Part shown: positions 38,271 to 48,038 of the stretch, one piece after another
How the letters are laid out: the number at the start of each line of letters is the position of its first letter
How positions within the stretch are numbered: the stretch's first letter is position 1
Origin: an uncultured Pseudomonadales bacterium
Lineage (GTDB): Bacteria > Pseudomonadota > Gammaproteobacteria > Pseudomonadales > UBA7434
Length of the DNA: 64,000 nucleotides
Direction of reading: 5' to 3'
Assembly: GCA_943788835.1 (NCBI GenBank)
Contig: CALSRU010000004.1
Coordinates: 800,300 to 864,299, forward strand
Notes under the pieces: generated by a model
The model's input: the letters and a program-made list of their open reading frames with translations, nothing else
Database searches by the model: none
What the model was told of the DNA's origin: nothing
Made by a program: the position numbers and the translations under genes

Positions 38271-39125
38271 ATGAAAAATGACATCGCGCTTAAAACATCA
38301 ATAATTCAATCGGTCACTACTGCACTAGCTGAAGACATTGGTAGCGGCGATATCACTGCCATGCTTATCGATGAAAAAAAACAATACTCGGTCAAGGTCA
38401 TTGCCAGAGAAGCCGCCACCATTTGCGGCGCTGCCTGGGTTAATGAAGCCTTTCTACAAGTTGATCCAAACGTAGCCATTGAATGGCATGTATCCGATGG
38501 TGATTCTGTAGCATCCAATCAAACCATCTTTATCGCTATAGGTAAGGCGCAATCGATACTGACCGCCGAGCGTACTGCCTTAAATTTCTTACAACTGCTA
38601 TCGGGAACAGCAACTACTTGCAGCCACTACGCCCAAGCCATTTCGAATTACAAAACAAAAATACTCGACACACGCAAAACCATTCCGGGGCTACGCCTTG
38701 CACAAAAATATGCTGCGCTATGCGGGGGCTGCGTTAATCATCGCGTGGGCTTGTACGATGCCTTTTTAATCAAAGAAAATCATATTGCAGCTTGCGGCTC
38801 TATTGCCACCGCCATCACTGAAGCCAAAAAACAACAGCCGGGCAAAACGGTTGAAATTGAGGTTGAAAACATAGAACAACTCAATGAAGCGCTAGATGTA
38901 GGCGCTGACATTATTATGTTGGATAATTTTTCGCTAGAGGCGATGCAACAAGCGGTTCAACTCAACGGCGGGCAGGCCAAACTTGAAGCATCAGGTAACA
39001 TGACCCTCGACCTCATAGCTGACGTGGCCAAAACCGGCGTTGACTACATATCGATTGGCGCGCTGACTAAACACGTGCAGGCCATCGACTTCTCAATGCG
39101 GTTTATAGATGCCGAAAAGAATTAG
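38271..39125 (+). CDS. nadC: Nicotinate-nucleotide pyrophosphorylase (carboxylating) NadC
   Basis: 284 residues, quinolinate phosphoribosyltransferase. Motifs: [10 protein letters not shown] near the start, [34 protein letters not shown] with the catalytic Arg/Lys residues, [20 protein letters not shown] and [13 protein letters not shown]. It makes nicotinate mononucleotide from quinolinate in NAD synthesis. It converges on the RHS locus, with only 74 bases between the stops. Confidence 0.96.
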   Translation: MKNDIALKTSIIQSVTTALAEDIGSGDITAMLIDEKKQYSVKVIAREAATICGAAWVNEAFLQVDPNVAIEWHVSDGDSVASNQTIFIAIGKAQSILTAERTALNFLQLLSGTATTCSHYAQAISNYKTKILDTRKTIPGLRLAQKYAALCGGCVNHRVGLYDAFLIKENHIAACGSIATAITEAKKQQPGKTVEIEVENIEQLNEALDVGADIIMLDNFSLEAMQQAVQLNGGQAKLEASGNMTLDLIADVAKTGVDYISIGALTKHVQAIDFSMRFIDAEKN

Positions 39126-39199
39126 CCGTATTAATGGCTCGCATAGCCTTTGTATAAGCATTAGCAACACGATTAATAAGAAGCTAACGGTAAAGGAGG

Positions 39200-41167
39200 C
39201 TATAACCCTTCACCACTTACTACATGGCCGCTGCAATTAGGTGTCACATAATCAGGCGCTGCAGACAATGCCCATTGCGTGCTTGCCAGCAATCTTCCAG
39301 TAGAACAGTCATAGTGCTTATCGACAACGCTATAAGCATCTGTAATGCGAGTGGGCTTAGAAAAAACAGGGTGCCACTGGGTAAGCGTGGTTCGAGTAGC
39401 TCCGGTGCTAATCACATCTGTTCCAACTCGATCTTGAGCCCACCGTAACCCATCGGTGCGCTTAATTTCACGGCCACGGGTATCATGATCGTAGTCGGTC
39501 ACATTTCCTGCCCAATCGGTCACTCGATCTAGCAAGCCTTGACTATCGTAGCTATAAAATTGATCGACTGCTTCACAGCTAATAGTCGGATCATTAGCGT
39601 TACTATGGGGCTGGCCAGCGACGCGCGTAATCTTTCGAGTATTCGCAACCTCGGCGAAATAATAGCGTGTCTGCTTGCCCCGGGCATTGATCTCAGAAAC
39701 ATAGGGCGCAGCCGGTGCGGTGAAGTGAGAATAATCTAATGTTACTAGCTCAACGCCCGCGGTTGCCTGCGGTGCTTCGCGCTTTGACATCACTGCGCGA
39801 TGAGCTGCATCGTAAGCCCAAGTGACGTAGCGCAAACCCCGAGAATCAGTGATGCCGGTCAGACCTTGCGGAAATTCGTCATCTTCATAATGATAAGTGG
39901 TGTAGGGATTATCCTCTAAAAAAGGATTATTACCTTCTGCAGTTGGCGTGCTATCTGGGTAGGATGCAAACGTTAAACGCTTATTTTTTTGATCAATATC
40001 ATATTGCTCATACCCATAGCGATAAATGCCTCCATTGAAATCTATTACTTGTGATAAAAAGCCATCTTGGTAAAAAAACGTAAGCTCTCTATCCGATTGA
40101 TCGATAACACGGTCAAGTGTTGTTGAATCTCCATCACCACCTTGCTCGTCAGTGAGCTCATAATACAAATCGATAACACTCTGCTTGGAGTCCATTCTGC
40201 GCACGAGTCTACCCTGGTTATTAAATCTCTCAACCGAAACGTTACTTTGAAAAAATCGCCAACCTATAATTTCACCCGCCTGTACGATGGATTCCAAGCG
40301 TGTATCGTTATCGCTATCGCCCACCCAGTCCGCACCTATTTTTTCAAAATAAATTGACCCTGAATTTGGATTTTGTACATAGATATACTTTAAATTGGCA
40401 TAGTCATTTTTTTCAATGGCTGTCGACGAGCACCCCGAAAAATCATGCCAAACACCACCAATAATGTCAGCACTAGCCGTACAGCCCTCAAGCTCAAATG
40501 GCTCGCCGTCCAAAGGCTCTGCGGCGAAACCAAATACTAGCCGCGTTTCAAAATTATGACGCCATTGAGTACCCAGCGACGAACTTGTGCGCTTTGAAGA
40601 CTGGCTATCATAAGTACGAATAAAATCTAAAGTACTGTGCCCGACATCATCAATATCTTGTTCGTGTTGTATTTTTTGACCGGTAAGAATATTGATGGGA
40701 TTGCCAGCACTAGGGTCAGGGCAGGATCTCTTTTTACTATTGTCCACACCCAGGCAGACATCACCGGCGCTAAGCACACCCTGTCGACAAACTCTGCCCC
40801 ACGTGGCAGACCGACCCGACCCCGTATACGTATCACCTCTGACTGTATCAAAACGGCAGGTAATAGACAGCGTCACACCATTTTGAGTGAGTCTCTCAAG
40901 CTTTCTATTAGTAGCATTATTTATCTGACTGCATGAATAATTCCCTGCGGCCTCAGCACTGGCAAAAAACTTCGAGTGTCCATCGGCAATGTACATGTAG
41001 TACCCCCACACGGGGTAGCGAGCTGAATAGGCTGTCGACACAAAACCCGAGCAAAGCACCAACACCATTAATACTGTGCAGTGTCTCTTCAGTTGAAGAA
41101 CGTCACAGCAAATTAAAAAATACGAGCAATTCCTTTTGCCTAGTTTTTCCATGAACAAATACTCCAT
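39200..41167 (-). CDS. Orphan N-terminal half of a secreted RHS protein (DUF6531)
   Basis: 655 residues as read; the true start may be a later ATG ahead of the signal-like stretch VLMVLVLCSGFVSTAYS. After a Cys-rich lead (ICRFDTVRGD-like region, GDVCLGVDNSKKRSCPD) comes the DUF6531 entry domain, NPINILTGQKIQHEQDIDD followed by LDFIRTYDSQ. Several YD/RHS repeats follow (YSYDSQGLLDRVTDWAGNVT, YDHDTRGREI). The protein ends without the RHS core (no DPxGL) or toxin tip. Full-length RHS proteins carry both halves; here the N-terminal half sits downstream of a separate core-bearing gene. It may be a decayed copy or a genuine split protein. Confidence 0.75.
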   Translation of the reverse strand: MEYLFMEKLGKRNCSYFLICCDVLQLKRHCTVLMVLVLCSGFVSTAYSARYPVWGYYMYIADGHSKFFASAEAAGNYSCSQINNATNRKLERLTQNGVTLSITCRFDTVRGDTYTGSGRSATWGRVCRQGVLSAGDVCLGVDNSKKRSCPDPSAGNPINILTGQKIQHEQDIDDVGHSTLDFIRTYDSQSSKRTSSSLGTQWRHNFETRLVFGFAAEPLDGEPFELEGCTASADIIGGVWHDFSGCSSTAIEKNDYANLKYIYVQNPNSGSIYFEKIGADWVGDSDNDTRLESIVQAGEIIGWRFFQSNVSVERFNNQGRLVRRMDSKQSVIDLYYELTDEQGGDGDSTTLDRVIDQSDRELTFFYQDGFLSQVIDFNGGIYRYGYEQYDIDQKNKRLTFASYPDSTPTAEGNNPFLEDNPYTTYHYEDDEFPQGLTGITDSRGLRYVTWAYDAAHRAVMSKREAPQATAGVELVTLDYSHFTAPAAPYVSEINARGKQTRYYFAEVANTRKITRVAGQPHSNANDPTISCEAVDQFYSYDSQGLLDRVTDWAGNVTDYDHDTRGREIKRTDGLRWAQDRVGTDVISTGATRTTLTQWHPVFSKPTRITDAYSVVDKHYDCSTGRLLASTQWALSAAPDYVTPNCSGHVVSGEGL

Positions 41168-41190
41168 TATTTGTTGCTGAATATTGAATA

Positions 41191-41734
41191 CTAGTTGGTG
41201 ATTGTCACATGCAGATTATCGGGTCTGCTTCCCATCAAGACAGTGGGTTTTCTACCATTGAGGTAGAGCTGATAGACTTCTATATTGACTTGCTGTCTAT
41301 CTGGGCTCTTCGCAAATCCAACAACCAATCCTTCATTGTTGTACACCCAGTCGAAAAACTGACTGCTTTGTTTTAACCATTTATTAAGTGCCTCCCTCGT
41401 CTGAAAATGCAACTGACTGTCTTCGGCAACAATTCTTGGCCCAAACATTTGCCATAGGTATGCACTCGCAGGGTCATAAGCGCCAAGCATTCCAAACCAG
41501 CGCTTTTGGCGAGGAATCAGTGTGCGGTCGCTCTTCATAATCATCCCATTGATAAAGCCGCGTTAATGCATCAACATACACTACTCTCACCACACCATTT
41601 TTATTGGTCGCGGTAATTTCCATACCCGGCTGCATGGCCAGCTCTGTAAATGCAAACGGTGCATCGATTTTTTTTTCGTAATTGCACGCTGCTGTTAAAA
41701 ACAGCACGTAAAAAACAATGATGCCTTTCATCAC
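41191..41734 (-). pseudogene. Lipoprotein next to the RHS gene, frame broken (possible immunity protein)
   Basis: Two overlapping frames make one lipoprotein of about 180 residues. The first starts MMKGIIVFYVLFLTAACNYE, with the lipobox at Cys17. The second continues with TLIPRQKRWFGMLGAYDPAS and ends DNLHVTITN. The shift lies between about 41514 and 41540, where one base too many separates QWDDYEE from TLIPRQ. The ATG overlaps the RHS gene end by one base, so the two are coupled. That position and the membrane anchor fit an immunity partner of the RHS tip, but no family is proven. Confidence 0.65.
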
Positions 41735-44700
41735 TACCTCGTATGTTGAACTAAATGACGAAATAAAATTTTTATTTGAAAGGGCACGTTGGGATTATTG
41801 GCCAGATCCCGATCGCACTGCGCCTCGCACTCGGCAAGCTCCTCACATTTATAGCTTTGGCAGTCATTTAAACAGGTGTCGTGATAATAATAAGCCCAGT
41901 CTTCATCATCTCGCGGCTTTACCCAGCCCTCCTCTCCTTCGCGCGGAAAATCATCAGCCTCTCGCCAGCCCTTAGCTTCTTTGCGCGGCGGCCCTTTGCG
42001 AGGTTTTGGCGGCGAATACTGCTGCCCATTGACCCTGCCCGGCCCTCCCCAGTTACCATGGTAATAAAAATTCAATAGGCCATAAGGATCAACATACAAC
42101 AATGCGTTTTGATAAGCATAACTATAGGTGTTAATGCCTCCAGCCAAGCCGGTGGGATCACTTTGGATATACCGTCCTAATGATGCATCGTAGTCACGAA
42201 AATAGTTATACCAATAGCTACTTTCACGATCATAAAGCTGACCTGGAAAACCCAGTTCTTGGTCGTCTGTAGTATTTAAAATGACGCGCATCGATCCAAA
42301 CGGTAAATACTGCCCACGCCAAATCAGCTGCGCACTGGCGTCGGTTAATGCAAGCGGTCTACCCAGGTGGTCGTTGTGAAAATATTCGATGCTGGCAGAG
42401 TCCCGGTCAGTCACCACCCTCGCAAGCCTGTGTTTATTGGCATAAATAAATTCATTACTATGCTCCGCACCGGGGACTATTCATTGCCAGCAGTCGACCG
42501 GACTCGTCATAATGAAAATGCTGCACCGAACCACTCCACTGATTTTGATACCCGCTGGCCAAGCGCATTATATTGATAGACCGCCGTCGGCTCACCATTT
42601 TTGCTTAGCTGCACGAGGCGATTGTGATCGTTATACATTAACTCATATAACTCTCCTGAAAATCGAGTATCACTTTTTACATTACCCGCCTCATCATAAA
42701 GAAATGAGCGTGTTCTTTCATCGCTACCCTCTCTCGCAGTTACATCGATCAGGCGGTTACTCAGCGGTTCATAGCGATAGTTTTCAGTGAGGGGTGTCGC
42801 GGTCCCAAGATGCTGACGACTCAAACGATTACTGACTTTGTCGTACTCATAGCTAATGCTACCGTAAGCACCGTGAGCCGTTTTAACCCGATCAACCTCA
42901 TCAAAGCTAAAGCGCTGATTGTTGTTCACATCATTGACGTCAGATAACTCACTAATATTACTATTTTCATCAAAGACATAACGTAAATTAACTAGCGCAG
43001 CGGAGCCCCGATCGATAATATTAGTTAATCGATAATCTTGATCATAGACAATAGTTCGGCCAATTCCGTTAGCAAAAGTAACAGCGCTCAATGGCCCATA
43101 TGGCTTGTAGCGTAAACCATTAACAACGGGGCGGTCGTTATTGAAAGACTTCAGTAATTTGCCCTGCGGATCATCATATGCATACGAAACACGACGCCCA
43201 CTTGGGTAACTCATACTGGCAACCTGATCGGCCAGGGTGTAGCGATAACTCGTTTGATATTCAACGCCATCAATCGTCGAATTTTTCTTAATAATGTTTC
43301 CACGGTGGTCATACCAATACCGCGTTATTCCGCTTTGATCATAAATATAAGCCAATCGCCCCACACCAAAATTTCCGGGGCTTCTATCATCATAGATATA
43401 GGTAATATTCTGCTCTGGATTGCTGGGGGCAATTACATGAGTCAACCGATTAAGTGGGTCGTAGCGATAATAAATCTCAATTTTGCCAGCATTCAAACGA
43501 CTGGTTCGATTACCCGCATTATCATAGGTATAACGCGTTGCACCGGTATCGGGGCTGCTTAGGCCATCTAGTTCGCCAAAAGCATTGTATTCATAAACTG
43601 TTTGCAAGCCCCGCGGGTCGGTAACCGACTGTACTCGCTCAATCGCATCGTAGCTGTAAAACGTTGTTGGATTGTCCAACGGGTCTGCCGGTGTTTGATC
43701 GGGATCGACCTTTTCGACTAATTGGTCAAAAGCATCAAACGCCTGATAGGTCGCATGCCCTTTTCGATTAATCAGCTGGTTGGGGTTATTATTTTTATCA
43801 TAATCAATGCGCCGAGCCTGCCCTGAACTATTTAGCGATTTTCGTAGGCGCTTAAGCCCGTCAAAAACTCGTGTTTGAACCCTTTGAATTTCACAACCTG
43901 TTGCTTCATTTGAAGAATTACCCGAGCAAATAGTTTCCGTGACCTGACCACCGGCAGCGTTTAAGGAATATTCTATACGCTCTCCTAGGGCATTATAAAT
44001 TGCAACAAGCCTCTTGCTCACATCATATTCATAGCCAATAAAACTATCATCCGGCATAGTAACTTTAACCAGCTGACCAATTGCATCGTACTCAAATGCT
44101 GTTGTTGCATTATAGTCTTGGAACACCGGATGCTTCACGGTGTAATTAAGCAGCCAGCCTCGAGGGTCATACTGTAACTGGGTAATAACATTATTCGCAT
44201 CCACAATTTTACCAACCTGACCACGCCCATTATAATCACTCATCACAATGGTATGACCCAGAGCGTTACTTACTCGGGTAACGTTGCCTGCTCGGTCATA
44301 ATCAGTCGTAGTAATATCGTCCACAGCTAAATCATCACGTGGACCATTAATTTGGCGCTGCGCAACACTGGTGTTGCCTGGCTCATCAAAGTATTGATAG
44401 TCGTACGTTGATGAACTAGACGTACTTCGAGGTCGCAACGTGTATTGCCCATGATACAGTGAGCGAATACCGCCTAGGGCCTGTCCGATAAAGAGCAAAT
44501 CGGCAGTATCGACTCGACCGTCGCCAGTTCCAGCCGGTGCTACGTCGGCGGCCAATAGAGCCACTGCATCAAGCCGCTCTATACCCAACACGTGTCGCTG
44601 AACGCGTAGGTAATCTTCCAATGCTAATACGCCATCGGTAGCTTTTTGCGGCGCTACATCCCCAGCTACGATATGCATGCTTGCCGCCCCTTGAGCAGCG

Positions 44701-44768
44701 CCCAAAATTACACAGGAAAAGAGCAAAGCATTTGCAATCAATCTTCGGTAACGATTTTTTATTGGCAT
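41734..44768 (-). pseudogene. Secreted RHS-repeat protein with dockerin-like repeats and Cys-rich tip, frame broken twice
   Basis: About 1010 residues in three frames. A signal peptide (LIANALLFSCVILGAAQG) comes first. Two dockerin-like calcium-binding repeats follow at about 37-62 and 75-100 (GDVAPQKATDGVLALEDYL; ADVAPAGTGDGRVDTADLL). Some 550 residues of YD/RHS repeats come next, then the RHS core (YNYFRDYDASLGRYIQSDPT, YVDPYGL). The variable tip has GGPGRVNGQQ, DDEDWAYYYHDTC and many Cys. The frame shifts near 42507-42550 and again at GGGG 42472-42475; a stretch in the third frame (VQHFHYDESGRLLAMN) joins them. Each break is repaired by removing one base. Every domain is otherwise intact. 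Confidence 0.82.
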
Positions 44769-44903
44769 AATCTGAGATCCTTCTCATGGATTAATATTTT
44801 TTAGTTATTGGCTTTCCCTCATTTTTTATTGCATGCTTATCGTTTCTATTGCATTGCTAGTCAACACCAATTAATCAAGTTTCAGGGCCCAACGTCCTTT
44901 AAT

Positions 44904-45956
44904 TTAAAGTTGTCTAACAATCACTGCGCTCAGCCCACCGACCTTATTACCCTCAATATCGATATATTCAGGTGGCTGTAACCATTCGAATGGATTAGCA
45001 CCGGCATCTATTCTTTGCCAACGAGGCCAACCAATCGCAACCGAAGACAAATCTGAGAATTCAGATTTACCATCAGCATTTAACGGCGCAACATCAGCCT
45101 TAAAAAAGCCATGAGGATTACTTAAAGTAATGATCAAAAGAGAATAATCTTCTACAGGCTTGTGCTCATAGTGCCAGGCAAGCTGGACATTAGGATCGCC
45201 CGTGAGCTTAGTGACGCCAAATGGAATTTTTAAATAATTACTAATCATATCGGCATGATTCACTTTTATACGAAATGTCACCCCTGCCACTTCGGTGGTT
45301 GGCTCAAAGCCTACGTCTACCTTGGTTTGTATAACAACATGCGGCAACGGACCGGCCTCATTCAACCATGCATTTTGATAAATATAGCGCGGCTCCAACG
45401 AGGTGACTATTCGCTGTAAATTTGTAGGTTTGGTTGGCAGGCTATCCTGAGGAAGAATCGACAGGCTGTGCTCACTATAAGCACCGATGTCAGGCATCGT
45501 CACGTTAAGCTCGCCCGGGCCCATTGCTATTGGTGGGCTAGCTGGAATTTCAAACGTCAACGGATCAACCATATCAACTATTGCAAGCTTTTGGCCGGCA
45601 TAGAGTCCAGCTGTCGTTTTGGTAAAGCCTACCCCTAAACTACTCACTGGGTCTGGCTGTACTCGCAACAAGTGACGTATTTTAACTGGGTGTTCAACAC
45701 CATCACTATCCGTAAATGTAGCGACAGCATTGTTGACGTTAGGCATTTTGTTACGGATCACATCGACCGCCACTAATACAGTGCCACCGGCTCTCACTTC
45801 ATTTGAAATTGCGTCATAACCTATACAGCCAATTAAAAAATTAGCCAAAAAAAACAATGTGCCAATACGTCTACATGTGTCCGGTAATTTTTTGGCCACC
45901 CCTAAAACATTGCCTTTATTGCGCGCTGGACGCTTTTTTATTTTGTTACTGACCAT
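44904..45956 (-). CDS. Lipoprotein of unknown function upstream of the RHS gene
   Basis: 350 residues. A long basic start precedes a lipoprotein signal (IGTLFFLANFLIGC, lipobox Cys at about 44). The mature part appears to be beta-rich, with two possible Ig-like segments (GTVLVAVDVIRNKMPNVNNA and VAGVTFRIKVNHADMISNYL), and no motif I can name. It precedes the RHS gene by 135 bases on the same strand, so it may be exported together with it or help anchor it. DVAPLNADGKSEFSDLSSVA near the C-terminus faintly resembles a single dockerin-like loop. Confidence 0.6.
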   Translation of the reverse strand: MVSNKIKKRPARNKGNVLGVAKKLPDTCRRIGTLFFLANFLIGCIGYDAISNEVRAGGTVLVAVDVIRNKMPNVNNAVATFTDSDGVEHPVKIRHLLRVQPDPVSSLGVGFTKTTAGLYAGQKLAIVDMVDPLTFEIPASPPIAMGPGELNVTMPDIGAYSEHSLSILPQDSLPTKPTNLQRIVTSLEPRYIYQNAWLNEAGPLPHVVIQTKVDVGFEPTTEVAGVTFRIKVNHADMISNYLKIPFGVTKLTGDPNVQLAWHYEHKPVEDYSLLIITLSNPHGFFKADVAPLNADGKSEFSDLSSVAIGWPRWQRIDAGANPFEWLQPPEYIDIEGNKVGGLSAVIVRQL

Positions 45957-46207
45957 AGTATGCTCCCTGCACTTTGTTCATTATGGGTCGAGCTTTCATG
46001 AAAATTGATTTCTTGCATCTCTAATCGCAGGTAAAAAATAATCGCAGAGTCCTTCTTGCAGCGGCCTGCTCTTGGTGCCGAATACGATAAATCAGGTACT
46101 ACAGGCTGATAAATACAGCTATGAACAGCACATTACGAACGGCGATCCTTGAAGAGAATCGACGATTTTTTTATAACCGACATAGCTAAAAGATGGCTAA
46201 AAGCCCG

Positions 46208-46315
46208 TTAATTACCGATTTTTGACAAAGAAAATAGCGTAATCGATTGAACCAATCGACAAGGATATAGCGAGCAGAGTAGCTCTATACATTGAAAAAT
46301 AACGATGGGCGCCAT
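46208..46315 (-). CDS. Possible 35-residue peptide
   Basis: An ATG at 46315 is preceded by a near-perfect ribosome site, CAGGAGGTTGATATG, in an otherwise empty region. The frame encodes MAPIVIFQCIELLCSLYPCR and then LVQSITLFSLSKIGN, a hydrophobic peptide with three Cys. No family is recognised, and a chance match to the ribosome site is quite possible. Confidence 0.2.
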   Translation of the reverse strand: MAPIVIFQCIELLCSLYPCRLVQSITLFSLSKIGN

Positions 46316-46349
46316 ATCAACCTCCTGTCAAACCGGCTTAGTCATGTGG

Positions 46350-46389
46350 TTTTTATCCTACCAAAAAAATAAACGCGTGAGGATAAAAA
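46350..46389. repeat. Perfect 10-base inverted repeat
   Basis: TTTTTATCCT at 46350-46359 is mirrored exactly by AGGATAAAAA at 46380-46389 around a 20-base spacer. It could be an operator or a weak terminator. It lies just upstream, on the minus strand, of the possible 35-residue peptide. Confidence 0.6.
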
Positions 46390-46597
46390 TGATTAGCAAA
46401 CTCCTGCTTGCCATCCGCAATCAGCATACATCTCTCAGTCAGCAAAAGTAAACACGTTTTTAACATTATTTTCTTTCGCTTCGAGAAATAACACGGCAAC
46501 CCTGATACGCGCCTCGAGAGTAGTTATATTGCAATTTGTAATTTCAGAAAAAACTTTTTTATTGTTTGCCATCGACTTAGAGCACAGAAATAATAAT

Positions 46598-47128
46598 TTA
46601 ATGCAGCCTATGCCAGGTCATCTCACACTCCCCCTTCTGGGTACTAATGTAAGCAGACCCTTCACTCAGAGAAATTGAAAAATCCATAGTTCGATCAGCT
46701 AATAACGCAAATTGTTGAACACTCTCAAACGGTACTTGAAAAAACTGTGCATCCAGCGCCTTAAATTTCTCACTGCTTTGGCCCCACCACACATTAGATT
46801 TTTCATTAAAACTATAAACCTTCACCTCATTGGCCGCATACGTGGCTTTTTTTATACGGTCTGCTGCCGGCTCCCCAACATCCAGCCATAGCAGTAACCG
46901 GTCATCCAATGTATAAGCGCAAATGTCTGGCTCGTCCGGCTCACTCAAGCCTTTAGTAAAATTAATGCCTTCTTGCCAATTTATGCAATAGGCCAGCACG
47001 CGCACCATCATTCGCTCTAACGTTTCTGAAGGGTGCTGCGCAATCGTCAAACTAAGCGCCTCATAAATATTTCGATCGAGGTCAGACAGCGCAATTTTTA
47101 ATTTATAAATCGTAGGCTTCAGTGCCAT
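46598..47128 (-). CDS. yaeQ: YaeQ family protein
   Basis: 176 residues. The start MALKPTIYKLKIALSDLDRN and the segments HPSETLERMMVRVLAYCINW, FTKGLSEPDEPDI and LWLDVGEPAADRIKKA are characteristic of YaeQ. This is a small protein with a PD-(D/E)xK nuclease-like fold, reported as a suppressor of RfaH loss; its biochemical role is unclear. Single gene, divergent from the TetR regulator with a 229-base gap. Confidence 0.93.
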   Translation of the reverse strand: MALKPTIYKLKIALSDLDRNIYEALSLTIAQHPSETLERMMVRVLAYCINWQEGINFTKGLSEPDEPDICAYTLDDRLLLWLDVGEPAADRIKKATYAANEVKVYSFNEKSNVWWGQSSEKFKALDAQFFQVPFESVQQFALLADRTMDFSISLSEGSAYISTQKGECEMTWHRLH

Positions 47129-47291
47129 ATATCTCTCATTGGTTAATTGGTTCAGCGAACTGCTATCAATAACAACTAAAAAAACATTCTGAACAACGCC
47201 GCCACTCGGCTTGGCTAATCCGCTTAGCTAGTTTACGCCATACACCAACAGAAGCTTGGCAAAACTGCAGAAGCTCATGCGCATAATAGCA

Positions 47292-47321
47292 AGTTGACTA
47301 AGTGGTCACACTGAGTAAACT
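47292..47321. promoter_or_regulatory. Palindromic operator overlapping the TetR-gene promoter
   Basis: A 30-base imperfect palindrome in which 11 of 15 pairs match, with arms AGTTgACTaAGTG and CACTgAGTaAACT. It covers a promoter-like pair on the plus strand: TTGACT (47294-47299), 16 bases, TAAACT (47316-47321), 36 bases before the TetR start. Binding here would block transcription, so autorepression by the TetR protein is likely. It could also affect yaeQ on the other strand. Confidence 0.6.
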
Positions 47322-47357
47322 ACTTCACAACTATTTAGGCCCCAAAGGACTGACCCC

Positions 47358-47993
47358 ATGGATCAAGTAATTTCAGCACGCGAACAGCAGCGCTTACGAA
47401 CGCGTGAAGCTATTCTAAGCGCCGCCACTGAGCTTTTAGCTATAAAACCTATTGAAGCCATATCAATTAATGAGTTGGTGGCCTTGGCAGGAGTGGCCAA
47501 GGGCAGCTTTTACAACCACTTTCCTGAAAAGGATTCACTGGCCAATTTGGCGTCTACGCATATTCGTAAACAGTACCAGCGCAAAATTATGGCCCTTAAC
47601 GCCGGCATCGAGAATCCCGCTAGCCAAATAGTGCGCGGCCTATGCTCTTTCATTCAGACTTCAATTGAAAATCCCCGACTAGCTGCAGTACTCCTGCGCG
47701 GAGACGATTGGGTAACAGCCGGTAACCATCCGCTTAATGAATACATTCAAGACTCAATAGAAGCGGGCATTAATCAAAACATATTTTTAGAGCGCACAAG
47801 GCACCATGGCATTATTTTAATTCTCGGCACTTCTAGGATTAGCATTATGCGCTTGCTGACCGACAACCCCAGCATTAACGAGATTCGAATATTAGCCATT
47901 GAAACCAACACGCTGATATTGTGCGGCTTTGGAATGGATTATGAAAGTGCCCTTGAGCTATCACAGCAAGCATCTGCGGCAGTTATAACGTGA
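47358..47993 (+). CDS. TetR/AcrR family transcriptional regulator
   Basis: 211 residues. An N-terminal helix-turn-helix covers residues about 12-58 (ISINELVALAGVAKGSFYNHF), with a ligand-binding helical C-terminal domain that I cannot match to a known ligand class. The family represses genes and releases DNA on binding small molecules. The palindrome over its own promoter suggests autoregulation. No obvious efflux pump or enzyme gene lies beside it; the next gene downstream is on the other strand. Confidence 0.9.
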   Translation: MDQVISAREQQRLRTREAILSAATELLAIKPIEAISINELVALAGVAKGSFYNHFPEKDSLANLASTHIRKQYQRKIMALNAGIENPASQIVRGLCSFIQTSIENPRLAAVLLRGDDWVTAGNHPLNEYIQDSIEAGINQNIFLERTRHHGIILILGTSRISIMRLLTDNPSINEIRILAIETNTLILCGFGMDYESALELSQQASAAVIT

Positions 47994-48038
47994 GAAAAAT
48001 CGCCATAAACACCCGTCTTAGCTCAATAGACAAGAAGA

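Larger units (their letters stand above)
45957..46597. other. Long gene-poor stretch between the RHS locus and yaeQ
   Basis: 641 bases without a normal gene. It contains a perfect 10-base inverted repeat (46350-46389) and a possible 35-residue reading frame on the minus strand with an excellent ribosome site (46208-46315), both listed separately. Base composition is AT-richer than the flanking genes. Confidence 0.5.

Noticed and set aside
40000-44700. Repeated YD motifs taken as a DNA-level repeat array
   Set aside because: The similarity is at protein level (RHS repeats); the bases are not close enough to be a DNA repeat or a CRISPR array.
46389-46451. A 20-residue frame after GTGAGGATAAAA (MISKLLLAIRNQ)
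   Set aside because: The ribosome site is acceptable, but the peptide is very short, ends at once and overlaps one arm of the inverted repeat. Too little support.
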